Shown here: piece by piece, positions 32,989 to 43,255 of the stretch
How positions within the stretch are numbered: the stretch's first letter is position 1
How the letters are laid out: each line of letters starts with the position of its first letter
Source of the DNA: Myxocyprinus asiaticus
Lineage: Eukaryota > Chordata > Actinopteri > Cypriniformes > Catostomidae
NCBI RefSeq assembly: GCF_019703515.2
Contig: NC_059393.1
Location: forward strand, 11,736,001-11,800,000
DNA: 64,000 nt
Direction of reading: 5' to 3'
The notes under the pieces: generated by a model
Told to the model about the DNA's origin: nothing
Database searches by the model: none
Seen by the model: only the letters and a program-made list of their open reading frames with translations
Translations under genes and position numbers: made by a program

Positions 32989-33937
32989 ATGGATGGAGGT
33001 CGTCCCGTAGAGTCCTCCCAGTTGGCAGAAATCCTCCAAACCCTCGCCGGCCTACATCAGAGCCACCAACAGATGCTGCTTGAGTTCCGACAAGATCAAG
33101 ACCGCCGGTTTGTCGAGCTCCTGCATGCTCAAGCCGAGGACCGGCAGGCGATCTGGAGCCTCCTCAGCCAGGAGGCGTCCTCAGCCGTGACCCCGGACAC
33201 TCCCACGCTGTTACCCTCGCCAGCATTACAGAAAATGGGGGCGGCGGACGACCCTGAGGCCTTCCTGGATTTGTTTGAGCGGACCGCCGAGATCTGGGGC
33301 TGGCCGCTCGACCAATGGTCAGCCCGACTGATCCCACTATTGTCCGGGGAAGCCCAGCTCGCGGCTCAACAACTGCCAACGTCGAGCCTCCTGGCCTACG
33401 GAGATTTAAAAAGAGCCATCTTGCAACAGGTTGGTCACACTCCGGAGGAAAGTCGTCAACTCTTCCGGAGCTTGAAGTTGGAGAGCTCCGACCACCCATT
33501 TGTCTTTGCCCAGCGGCTCCGTGACGCCTGCCGAAGATGGCTGCTAGCGGGGGATTGCGACGTCCAGGGAATTATCGACCAGGTGGTACTGGAACAGTTC
33601 ACAGATCAACTGCCAAAAGGGATGGCGGAGTGGGTCCAGTGCCACCGCCCGGCATCGTTGGAGGAAGCTATCTGACTTGCGGAGGACCACATGGCGGCGA
33701 TCCCGAGGGCGGAAGAGCCCTCCTACATTTTCTCTCCTCCCTCTGTTTCTTCCCCCTCCCCTCTCTCCTCTCGTTCTGCTCTCTCTCCAGGTCCCGTTCC
33801 TGCCCCACGCAGACGAGGAGGACCTCAGCCCCTGAGACCAGTACCCCAGGTGTGGGAGGCGACACCTTCCCCTACTCCAATGCCCCACCGCTCTCCCCCT
33901 CAGGGGGGGGGGCACCCGCCGACGCAAGTGCGGGCGT
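32989..33937 (+). pseudogene. Gmr1-like gag pseudogene
   Basis: Starts MDGGRPVESSQLAEILQTLA at 32,989, just after the primer-binding site. An upstream in-frame Met at 32,881 lies inside the LTR and is not favoured. The N-terminus is coiled-coil-like (QQMLLEFRQDQDRRFVELLH), then DDPEAFLDLFERTAEIWGWP and WSARLIPLLSGEAQLAAQQL, a SCAN/gag-capsid-like helical region. A TGA at 33,673-33,675 interrupts it. The same frame continues through a proline/serine-rich linker to a frameshift in the ten-G run at 33,903-33,912. Confidence 0.85.
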
Positions 33938-33939
33938 AG

Positions 33940-34541
33940 CGCCTGGGCCGGCCTGCTGGAGGTGCGGAGACCCGAGCCACTTCAGAGATCAGTGCCCTCT
34001 GATGGAGCTGGGGATGATGGTGCAGGTCTCTGACCTCCCACAGGCTGCCCCCGACCGGGCCGGAGCGTACCGGATACCGGTAAGTGTCAAGGGGGGTACT
34101 CACCAAGCGTTGGTGGACATCGGTTGTAATCAAACCACTATCCACCAACGCCTGGTTCAACCCGAGGCATTGGTCACAACTAAAACGGTGAAGGTGAAAT
34201 GTGTACACGGGGATATTCACAAGTATCCGGTGGTGACCCTGACAATTAAATTTTGGGGGAAAAAGCATAGAGTGGAGGCCGCGGTTAGTTCCCGCCTCAC
34301 CCATCCACTGATTTTGGGGACTGATTGGCCTGATTTTAGAGTTTTATTAAAGGGAATTTGCGCGGATGGGTCCTGTATGAAAATAGGGAGATGTGTGATG
34401 TGCGATGCTCTGGCAGGGGAGGCGGAGCCGGGGCCGTCCTCGACAGCTCCACGTCATGATGACGAGAGAGGGGGAGAGGCTGCAGCCCCTCCCCTTCTCA
34501 GGGAATTCCCTGACGGGGATTTCCCTTTGGAGCAGTCGTGA
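33940..34541 (+). pseudogene. Gmr1-like nucleocapsid zinc knuckle and protease
   Basis: In the frame after the G-run, CWRCGDPSHFRDQC at 33,954-33,995 is a perfect CX2CX4HX4C zinc knuckle for RNA binding. The protease follows: HQALVDIGCNQTTIHQRL with the catalytic Asp at 34,116-34,118, and HPLILGTDWPDF further on. Retroviral-type proteases need D-S/T-G; here it is D-I-G, so the active site looks damaged. The frame ends in a TGA at 34,539-34,541 but the same frame continues into integrase. Confidence 0.85.
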
Positions 34542-35950
34542 GATGAAACCCTCAAACACGCCTTTGACCAAGTGAGAGTCATCGATGGTCAACGACTCCA
34601 GCCTGACATCGCCCTTTCGCCAGTGACACAGGACACTCGGACCAAAGAGGATACAACCCAACTTTTGATTCCAAGGAGCCGTCGGGAAATGGTATTCCAG
34701 GCGGCTCATTATAATCCCATGGCGGGTCACCTAGGAGAAAGGAAAACACTGAACCGTCTAATAGCCCGTTTCTATTGGCCGGGCATTGGCGGCGATGTCC
34801 GCAGGTGGTGTGAGGCATGCCACGAATGCCAGCTGGTTAACCCACCGGCCACCCCAAAAGCACCATTGCGTCCTCTCCCTCTGATCGAGGTTCCCTTTGA
34901 GAGAATTGGGATGGACCTCGTCGGGCCATTAGAACGGTCAGCACACGGACATCGCTTTGTATTGGTCCTAGTGGACTATGCAACGTGATATCCGGAAGCA
35001 GTGCCTCTTCGCAACATTTCAGCACGCAGTGTTGCAGAGGCACTCTTCAAAATAATCTCCCGGGTGGGGATTCCGAAAGAAATCCTCACCGATCAGGGCA
35101 CAACATTTATGTCACGGACACTACACGAACTGTACGAGTTGTTAAATATTAAATCGATTCACACCAGTATATACCATCCTCAAACGGATGGCCTGGTGGA
35201 ACGATTTAATAAAACCCTCAAAAACATGATTCGTAAGTTCGTGCACGATGATTCTAGAAATTGGGAAAAATGGCTCGACCCCCTGTTATTTGCAGTACGA
35301 GAGGTCCCGCAAGCCTCCACTGCTTCTCCCCATTCGAGCTGCTGTATGGGCGACGCCCACGTGGCGTGCTTGATGTATTGCGAGAGGCCTGGGAGGAAGG
35401 ACCTTCAAACAGTAAAAATGAAATTCAATACGTTCTTGATCTTCGGGCAAAACTCCACACTTTGGGGCAACTAACACAGGAGACTTTGCTCCAAGCTCAA
35501 GAACGACAGCGCCGACTGTATAACAGGGGAACTCAGCTAAAGGAATTTGCACCGGGAGATAAGGTACTTGTATTGCTTCCCACATCGAGCTCTAAATTAC
35601 TCGGCAAGTGGCAAGGACCCTTTGAGTTCACACGACGAGTGGGGGATCTCGATTATGAGGTTAAACGAACCGATAGAGGGGACGCTCGACAAATATACCA
35701 CCTCAATCTCCTGAAATTGTGGAGGGAGGCGGTTCCCGTGACGTTGGCTACGGTAGTTCCCGAGAAGGCGGAGCTCGGACCGGAGGTGAGTTCAAAACAT
35801 AAACAGTTCACCCCAGTCATTTGCGGCGACCACCTCTCACCGAGCCAACTCGCGGAGGTTGCTAGGTTGCAACAGGAGTTTGCAGATGTGTTCTCCCCTC
35901 TACCGGGACGTACAAACCTCATCCATCACCACATCGAGACCAAGCCGGGG
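34542..35950 (+). pseudogene. Gmr1-like integrase with intact D,D35E triad
   Basis: The zinc-binding region reads HYNPMAGHLGERKTLNRL ... WCEACHECQL (about 34,707-34,835). The catalytic residues are GMDLVGP (Asp 34,914-34,916), LTDQGTTF (Asp 35,091-35,093) and VERFNKTLK (Glu 35,199-35,201), with 35 residues between the second Asp and the Glu. A GPF module (KWQGPFEFTRRVG, about 35,605) closes it. A TGA at 34,986-34,988 and a frameshift near 35,320 break it. It would join element DNA to the chromosome. Its position before RT is unusual for Gypsy. Confidence 0.9.
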
Positions 35951-36930
35951 TGGTGGTATGTAGCCGCCCCTATCAACTACCCGAACACAAAAAGAAAATT
36001 GTTCGGGAAGAATTGGATGCGATGCTTGATATGGGGGTAATAGAAGAATCCCACAGTGATTAGTCCAGCCCAGTTGTTCTAGTGCCTAAGAGCGACGGGT
36101 CTGAGCGATTCTGTGTGGATTATAGGAAAGTCAACGCGGTGTCTAAATTTGATGCATATCCAATGCCTCGCGTTGATGAGTTGCTCGATTGGTTGGGCAC
36201 TGCTCGTTTTTATTCGACATTGGATTTGACGAAGGGTTATTGGCAGATCCCCTTGACACCAATTTCCCGTGAGAAAACCGCCTTCTCCACACCGTTTGGA
36301 TTACACCAATTTGTGACACTTCCGTTCGGTTTGTTTGGGGCCCCGGCTACGTTTCAGCGTCTCATGGACCGAATCCTCAGGCCGCATTCAGCTTACGCCG
36401 CTGCCTATTTAGATGACATCATCATTTATAGCAATGATTGGCAGTGGCATATGCAACATCTGAGGGCGGTTCTGAGATCGCTGCGCCGAGCGGGACTCAC
36501 AGCGAATCCGAAGAAGTGCGCGATTGGACGGGTGGAGGTACGGTAACTGGGGTTCCACTTGGGCCACGGGCAGGTGCGTCCCCAAATTGACAAGACAGCG
36601 GCGATTGCGACCTGCCCGAGACCCTAGACCAAAAAGGGGGTGAAACAGTTCCTGGGGCTGGCTAGCTATTATAGAAGGTTCGTACCTAATTATTCGGATG
36701 TCACCAGCCCGCTGACTGATCTCACTAAAAAGGGAGCTCCAGATCCGGTCCAGTGGACGGAGCAGTGTCAACGGGCGTTCACGCAAGTTAAAGCTGCACT
36801 TTGCGGGGGGCCGCTTTTACACTCACCTGACTTCTCTCTCCCTTTTATTTTACAGACAGATGCTTCAGACAGGGGGCTGGGGGCCGTACTCTTGCAGGTG
36901 GTGGAGGGGGAGGAGCGCCTGGTGCAAAAC
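35950..36930 (+). pseudogene. Gmr1-like reverse transcriptase and start of RNase H
   Basis: After a frameshift near 35,955-35,975: KKKIVREELDAMLDMGVIEE, then VPKSDGSERFCVDYRKVN, LDLTKGYWQIPLT, TPFGLHQFVTLPFGLFGAPA and AAYLDDIIIYSND, with YLDD at 36,406-36,417. Stops lie at 36,061, 36,544 and 36,625. RNase H begins at FILQTDASDRGLGAVLLQ (first Asp 36,859-36,861) and is cut at about 36,930. All RT blocks are in the normal order and of Ty3/Gypsy type. Confidence 0.9.
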
Positions 36931-36951
36931 ATCACATTATGTCCTAATGAG

Positions 36952-36952
<1 letters not shown>

Positions 36953-37003
<51 letters not shown>
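36953..37003 (+). repeat. (AT)n microsatellite 1
   Basis: About 23 AT units, directly adjacent to the truncated RNase H. Confidence 0.97.
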
Positions 37004-37005
<2 letters not shown>

Positions 37006-37011
37006 TATAAA

Positions 37012-37141
37012 TCTCATGGATTTTTGTGGTGCTTGATATAACCCTAAACTATAGAAGTTGTTGATGAAATTATTTATTGTGTATTTGTTGATTGAATTCT
37101 AATTAATAATTGTTGTCCGTGGTTCACATAGTCATGGAAAT

Positions 37142-37213
<72 letters not shown>

Positions 37214-37437
37214 TCACTACAGAAATATCCATGACTTTTTAGTTTTTATTAATTTCCATGACTTTTCCAGGCCTGGGAAACACAATTTTCAAATTCCCTT
37301 GTATTTCCAGGATTTCCATGACTATGTGAACCGTGGACAACAATTATTAATTATAATTCAATCAATAAATACACAATAAATAATTTCATCAACAACTTCT
37401 ATAGTTTAAGGTTATATCAAGCACCACAAAAATCCAT
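37012..37437. repeat. Near-perfect hairpin around a (TA)n tract
   Basis: Left arm 37,012-37,140 ('ggatttttgtggtgcttgat' ... 'cacatagtcatggaaatcc') is the reverse complement of 37,310-37,437 with only a few mismatches. The loop holds (TA)n at about 37,144-37,208 and 'ggcctgggaaacacaatttt'. The arms are about 128 bp each. No coding. It may be an inverted duplication or a MITE. Confidence 0.9.
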
Positions 37438-37494
37438 TACCATATAATAATTTCACATTTACAGTAGATTTAGATTTACAGAAGATTAACTCAA

Positions 37495-38232
37495 GATGAC
37501 TCAAGATGGCGCCGAGTATGGCTGCTGCGTTGCGAGCTCCGACACAACATGGTAGTGCTTTGTTTGTTTTGTTTACAATTCTTATGAGCTTCCCTCCCTC
37601 CAGGACATATATACCAGGCGGTGTGTGAAAAAAAGCTCGAAGGATCATCAGAGACTCCAGCCACCCGAGCCACGGGCTGTTCTCACTGCTACCATCAGGC
37701 AGGTGGTATCGCAGCATCAGGACCCGCACCAGCCGACTTCATGATAGCTTCTTCTCCCAAGCAATCAGACTTTTGAACTCTTGATCTCCCATGATCAAAT
37801 ACATCACACAGCATTTTATTACTCTTACTCTTATATCTCACACCGGACTGTCATAAATTACATTATTATTATTATATTATGTTCTCTCTTAACAACTGAC
37901 TATCAACCGACAGCCTGAATGTCAATACAGTACAATACAACCTACTGTACATTCTATATATACTATATATACTTTTTTATTGTATTGTGTGTATTGTATA
38001 CTGTACAGTGTATGTTATTATTTGTATATTGTGTTATGTGTAAATATGTGTATATTACACTTTAATTGTGTTGTGTTAATCTGATGTTTATTGTAAACTG
38101 GTATATGTCTCATCACTTTCACGACTGCTATGTTGCTCGAAACTGCACCCAAGAATTTCACACACTATTGCACTTGTGTATATCGTTGTGTGACAATAAA
38201 AGTGATTTGATTTGATTTTTTTGATTTGATTA
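37495..38232 (+). mobile_element. LINE with 5' and 3' ends joined (internal deletion)
   Basis: The left part 'caagatggcgccgagtatgg' resembles a LINE 5' UTR start. At about 37,610 it passes straight to the C-terminal end of a LINE ORF2-like protein: a 47-residue frame at 37,641-37,784 with LFSLLPSGRWYRSIRTRTSR and a TGA stop. An approximately 420-bp 3' UTR follows and ends in 'caataaaagtgatttgattt' with (tgatt)n. The middle (endonuclease, RT) is absent. The clade is not assigned. Confidence 0.65.
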
Positions 38233-38456
38233 TTTAGTGAAGAAACTACTACAGTACTACACTCCTATCTACTGTATGTTTCAAAGAATAATTGCTAACA
38301 AAGTTATTTTTTTCCACTCCAAATTTACAAATGTATTTTTATGCTAAATAAATCATAAAAAATATTATCAAAAACACTTAGAATCGATATTTTTGTATGA
38401 GGATCAATCCTCTTATGCAAAACAACAAATCTCAATACAAATATAAGTATCGGAAG
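38233..38456. other. AT-rich spacer
   Basis: No recognisable feature except the 8-bp target duplication of the next element at its right end (38,449-38,456). Confidence 0.5.
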
Positions 38457-38873
38457 CATAGGTGTAGTTTAGGTAGGGATGACAGCGACATGTCCCCACC
38501 AACTTTCAGAAAATCAGAAATGTCCCGACCAACATCTGGACAATTTTACCAAACAGAAAATACTTTAACTTTGTACTATGTTTTTATTTTTATTTTAACA
38601 ACTATTAAAAGTCCTTAGTATATTTATTAATGTGTAAATTATTGTCCTACCTCTTCTGAAACAGCTCATAAATGGTGTTGTCATGTGTCACCTGTTACTT
38701 TTCTCAGCGCTGTGCAGGACGCACCAATCACGGCCGTTCGTAAGATTTAAAAAAAAATTATTGGTTTCCATTGGTTTATTATGTCCAATCCTTGAAATTA
38801 ATTGATTCAAGATAACATTTAGACATCCTTGCAATATGTCTCTAGCAACTGTCAAACCAAACCTACGCCCTTG
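38457..38873. mobile_element. hAT-like MITE, 417 bp, perfect 8-bp target duplication
   Basis: Flanked by 'atcggaag' at 38,449-38,456 and 38,874-38,881. The ends 'cataggtgtagtttaggtag' and (inverse) 'caagggcgtaggtttggttt' match at 13 of 20 positions. The interior is non-coding. A further right end of the same type lies at about 45,711-45,735. Confidence 0.85.
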
Positions 38874-39000
38874 ATCGGAAGTATTGATATTTCAATAGAA
38901 GATATGATAAAAGATTTGTACATCCCTATGCACTGTTACCACATTTCAACAAAGATGCAAAGACTTACTAAACTCCATTGAATAAGAATGTGTGAATGTG

Positions 39001-39705
39001 TTCCCTATCTGTCACTCATTCGACGTTGTGTCGATGTAGTGACACTAGGGGTCACTTGGGAGCCCAAGACACCTCTGGTCTTTGATAAAAGGCCAATGAA
39101 AATTGGCGAGTGGTATTTGCATGCCACTCCCCCGGACATACGGGTATAAAAGGAGCTGGTATGCAACCACTCATTCAGATTTTCTCTTTGGAGCCGAACG
39201 GTCATGCTCATTGAGCTGAATCCTACTGTTCATTCACCTCTGCTGGATCTGATGGCGCATTACAGCGGCTTCTCCCTCCTCTGCACTGGTACACAGCAGA
39301 GAACGCCCCTAGGTGCTTTGGCAGAAAAACAAGAGAGAATATTTTCTGAAAGAGCCTTTTCCTCTAAAAGAGTATATATTTCTCTAAAAGAGCGGCACAC
39401 ACGGAATGTCTTTTTAAAGACGCGTCTTTTTAAAGATGCCTTTCCGATTGTGTGTTATTCCTGGTTGCGGTCGTTATCTCTCAACTTCGGATGGTCATGA
39501 TCGCTGTCTTTCGTGTCTGGGCGTGACCCACGTGGAGGCAGCGTTTGTGGATGGTTCATGTTCTCATTGTGAGAACATGACCATGGCAACGTTGCGGTCA
39601 TGGCTTGCTTTCGTGAAAAAGCAAGCCACTCCAGCGGCTACCCGCCTTGGTACTTCTACCTACGGGTATGAGTCCAGTGCGGCTAGCACTGGGGGTGATT
39701 CAGGT
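39001..39705 (+). repeat. Left inverted arm of DIRS 2 (terminal repeat plus gag start)
   Basis: 'cattcgacgttgtgtcgatg', 'gtataaaaggagctgg' (TATA-like) and a gag start at 39,436 (MPFRLCVIPGCGRYLSTSDG; then DGSCSHCENMTMATL) repeat, inverted, the right end 45,530-44,870. The arms are about 700 bp with visible divergence. The gag-like frame runs on for 127 codons past the arm. Confidence 0.8.
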
Positions 39706-39850
39706 AGTATAGCATTGTGGCAGGAGGGACACAACATCTCGTTCCCTCCATCAGGGAATGGAGGTTACGCAAGTAACCAGGACATTCCCTATCTGTCACT
39801 CAACGTTGTGTCAATGTAGTGACACTAGGGGTCCCTATATGAAACGCCAC
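39706..39850. repeat. DIRS internal complementary-type region with hairpins
   Basis: 'gttccctccatcagggaatg' and 'ggttacgcaagtaacc' (39,763-39,778) form short hairpins. Next comes a copy of the terminus: 'ctatctgtcactcaacgttg' and 'gtagtgacactaggggtccc'. In DIRS elements such a region, complementary to both ends, guides circle formation. Confidence 0.6.
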
Positions 39851-40560
39851 AACTGGCTGAACTATGTTAAGTGAACTGGCGGTGTGTGATGGGCAGACCA
39901 CTGTGTGCCTCATAGCCAGCACACCAGGCCAACACGTAACCTCCCCCAACGCTGTTATGAGTGTTGAACGGCCCTTCGGGGACAAGTCGACTGCCCAAAA
40001 GATAGAGACAGGCTAGCCCAGTCGTGGCCTCTTATCCTCTCTATTTTTCCTCTCCCCCAAAAAAGAGTTAACCAAGTGGGGCCACCAGGTCTACGTCAGG
40101 GGGGTGTCCCTCCCAATGGGAAGACACCGCAGAGACCACACCCCGCTCAGAGGGGGGGGTTTGAGTGGAAATACGTCACATGGTCTTGCCGAGCTTTGTC
40201 GGAAGTATGTCATGTGGAGAAGTCCCATGGTAGGTCCTACCCTATGGTGGAGGAGTTTCTACAAACATGGTGACTGGGGCAGAGGGGCCTCTGCCCAAGG
40301 AAGATGCAGTTTACCAACAAGGAAACTAATTAGTGGAAGATATATGTTGCATGGGGTTACCTATGGGTGAACCAACACATGCGGAGCACATACCCCAGTA
40401 CAGGGCTTAGTTAGCACATGTACTGAGCTGGCAGCAAGTTTCTCCGCAAACTCGTCTGCTACAGGGCTCGGAGGAAATCATCCAGGGAACACAGTTGTGA
40501 ACACTACATCTTCAGCTCAGGGGAGGTGAAAGGTGCTATGCACAAGCGATACACCTGGCC
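39851..40560 (-). other. 3' untranslated part of DIRS 2
   Basis: Non-coding on the element's strand. It holds a C-run at about 40,152-40,160 on the minus strand. It lies between recombinase and complementary region. Open frames on the plus strand are chance. Confidence 0.5.
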
Positions 40561-40569
40561 AGCTGTCCC

Positions 40570-41553
40570 AGACTTACCTGCTTGTGCCTGCCACTACACA
40601 GGACGAAACCGGTTCCACCCGGAGATAGTAGAACCTCGCAAAGGTGTTGGGTGTTGCCCAGCTTGCTGCTCTGCAAATGTCTGTTAGAGAGGCACCACTG
40701 GTCAAGGCCCAGGAGGCCGCCGCACTCCTGGTAGAATGGGCTCATAGCCCTGCCGGGGGCGGCACATCCTGGGCATAATATGCCATTGTTATGGCGTCAA
40801 TGACCCAGTGGGCGATCCTCTACTTGGAGACAGCGCTTCCTTTCCGCTGTCCACTAAAGCAGACAAAGAGCTGCTCAGAAACTCTAAAGCTCTGCGTGTG
40901 ATCCAAAAAGATAAAGCACGCACCGGGCACAGCAATGTCAGGGCTGGGTTTGCCTCCTCCTGGGGCAGCTCTTGCAGGTTCACCACCTGATTCCTAAAAG
41001 GGGTCATGGGAATCTTGGGCACATAGCCCGGTCGGGGTCTCAGGATCACGTGAGAGTAGCCCGGCCCGAACTCCAGGCACGTTTCGCTGACAGAGAACGC
41101 TTGCAGGTCTCCTACCCTCTTGATAGAAGTGAGCGCAGTCAGAAGGGCAGTCTTTAAAGAGAGTGCCTTAAGCTCAGCTGACTGCAGGGGCTCAAAGGCG
41201 GCTCCCCATAGACCCTAAAGAACTACAGAGAGGTCCCATGAGGGAATGAGGTATGGTCTGAAGGGATTCAACCTCCTGGCACCTCTCAGGAACCTGATGA
41301 TCAGGTCGTGCTTCCCTAAGGACTTACCGTCCACTGTGTCAAGGTGTGCTGCTATAGCAGCTACATACACCTTCAAGGTGGAAGGGGACAGCCGCCCTTC
41401 CAACCTCTCCTGCAGGGAGGAAAGCACCGATCCGACTGTGCATCTCTGGGGGTCTTTGCGTTGGGAAGAACACCACTTAGCGAACAGACGCCACTTCAAG
41501 GCATACAGGCGCCTTGTAGAGGGGGCCCTAGCCTGAGTGATCGTGTCTACCAC
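40570..41553 (-). pseudogene. DIRS tyrosine recombinase, decayed
   Basis: The N-terminal core-binding part (41,553-41,215) reads APSTRRLYALKWRLFAKWC and LSPSTLKVYVAAIAAHLDTV. The catalytic domain has the first Arg in SIKRVGDLQAFSV (about 41,110-41,080), then ILRPRPGYVPKIPMTPFRN. The H-x-x-R box is HSTR (40,727-40,738) and the Tyr region is RFYYLRVEP (Tyr codons 40,625-40,630). A TGA at 40,742-40,744 (minus) sits just before HSTR. It would join the circular cDNA into the genome. The R, H-x-x-R and Y residues survive but stops and shifts separate them. Confidence 0.85.
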
Positions 41554-41570
41554 TGCGGGTGGTAGGCCAC

Positions 41571-43255
41571 TTAAGTCTTCCGCATCCCGTCCAGGGGCCA
41601 GACATGGAGATTCCAGAGGTCTGGTTGTGGGTGCCAGACGGTGCCCCGTCCCTGAGAAAGAAGGTCCTTATAATAATAATAATTCTCGAGGAGCATGAGG
41701 TCCGAGAACCACGTCTGGGTGGACCAGTAGGGTGCTACCAGGATGACCTGCTCCTCGTCCTCCCTGACCTTGCACAGGGTCTGTGCAAGTAGGCTCACTG
41801 GGGGAAACGCATGTGCCAGTGCATCTATACTGAGAGGTGCCTCGGTCAGGGCGTACCAGAGCAGGCAGTGGGAGGATTCTTGGGAAGTGAACAGGTCTAC
41901 CTGTACCTGCCCGAATCAACTCCAAATCAGCTGGACCACCTGAGGGTGGAGTCTCCACTCTCCCCTGAGGGTAACCTGCCATGACAGTGCGTCCGCTGCA
42001 GTGTTGAGGTCGCCTGGGATGTGAGTGGCTCGCAGTGACTTTAGGTGCTGTTGACTCCAGAGGAGGAGACAGCGGGCGAGTTGTGACATACAACGGGAGC
42101 GTAAACCGCCTTGACGGTTGATATATGCTACCGTTGCCGTGTTGTCTGTCCGAACTAACACATGCTTGTCCTGGGTCAACAGCCAAAACCTCCGCAGGGT
42201 GAGCAGAATTGCCAGCAACTCGAGGCAGTTGATGTGCCAACGTAGCCGCGGGCCCGTCCAGGAGCCGGCGGCTGCATGCCCATTGCATACAGCGCCCCAG
42301 CCCATTTTGGAGGCGTCTGTCGTAACCACGACACACCTGGAGACCTGCTCTAGGGGAACGCCTGCCTGGAGAAATGTGAGGTCGGTCCAAGGGCTGAAGA
42401 GGCAGTGACAGACTGGTGAGATGGCCACACGATATGTCCCGCAGTGCCATGCCCATCTCGGGACTCGAGTCTGGAGCCAGTGCTGAAGTGGTCTCATATA
42501 CATCAACCCGAGCGGAGTGGCCACCGCTAAGGATGCCATATGCCCCAGGAGCCTCTGAAACAGTTTCAGAACCACTATCTTCTGTCTGAACGCCTTCAAG
42601 CAGGTCAGCACTGACTGTGCATGCTCGTTTGTGAGGCTCGCCATCATCAAGACTGAGTCCAACTCCAAGCCGAGAAAAGAGATGCTCTGAACTGGTAGGA
42701 GCTTGCTCTCAGCCCTAGTCGGCTGAGGTGCGAGAGCACCAGGTCCCTGTGTGCACACAACACATCCCGAGAGTGAGCTAGGATTAGCCAATCGTCGAGA
42801 TAGTTGATGATGCGAATGCCCACTTCCCTTAACGGGGCAAGGGCTGCCTCTGCGACCTTCATGAAGATGCGAGGGAACAAGGACAGGCCGAAAGGGAGGA
42901 CCTTGTATGATACGCCCGACCCTTGAATACAAACCGCAGGAAGGGTCTGTGTCGAGGTAGAATCAAGATGTGGAAGTACGCGTCCTTCAGGTCTACCGCC
43001 ACAAACCAATCTTGATGCCGGACACTCGCTAGAATGTGTTTTTGCGTCAGCATCTTGAATTGGAGTCTGTGTAAAGCCCGGTTCAGTACTCGCAGGTCCA
43101 AGAGGTGAAGTGGACGCCGCTGAACCTGGGCGGATGCCTGGCGAACTGAATCGCGTAGCCGAGTCAGACGGTCCAGACCAGCCATCGCGACGGGTTGGAA
43201 AGCGCAAGCCACGCATCCAAGCTTCGGGCGAGGGGGACCAATGGGACAATCTCAT
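41571..43255 (-). pseudogene. DIRS reverse transcriptase and RNase H, decayed
   Basis: DLRVLNRALHRLQFKMLTQK, HQDWFVAVDLKDAYFHILIL, LPRHRPFLRFVFKGRAY and IINYLDDWLILAHSRD (YLDD 42,791-42,802) give the RT. The thumb part ISFLGLELDSVLMMASLTNE follows in another frame. RNase H has VVVTTDASKMGWGAVCNGHA, LRWHINCLELLAILLTL, VRTDNTATVAYINRQGG and HIPGDLNTAADALS: all four acidic residues survive. Further down, SLLAQTLCKVREDEEQVILV and LLSQGRGTVWHPQPDLWNLH are the usual C-terminal blocks before the recombinase. Confidence 0.9.

Larger units (their letters stand above)
32611..36930 (+). mobile_element. Gmr1-like Ty3/Gypsy retrotransposon, IN upstream of RT, 3'-truncated
   Basis: A plus-strand element with a 5' LTR, gag, CCHC zinc knuckle, protease, integrase (complete D,D35E triad), then reverse transcriptase and the start of RNase H. 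Integrase before RT is the Ty1/copia order, yet the RT and integrase are of Gypsy type. This is the arrangement described for Gmr1 of Atlantic cod and related deuterostome elements. It stops in RNase H at about 36,930, next to TA repeats. No 3' LTR is present. Six in-frame stops and about three frameshifts make it a fossil. Confidence 0.9.

Noticed and set aside
33164..34304. Minus-strand proline/arginine-rich genes
   Set aside because: Antisense shadows of the GC-rich gag-protease region of the Gmr1-like element.
39436..39819. Independent plus-strand zinc-finger gene
   Set aside because: It is the inverted copy of the DIRS gag start in the left arm, not a separate gene.
41668..42456. 262-codon minus-strand gene
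   Set aside because: It is a wrong-frame reading of the RNase H region; the right frame shows TTDAS and RTDNTA motifs.
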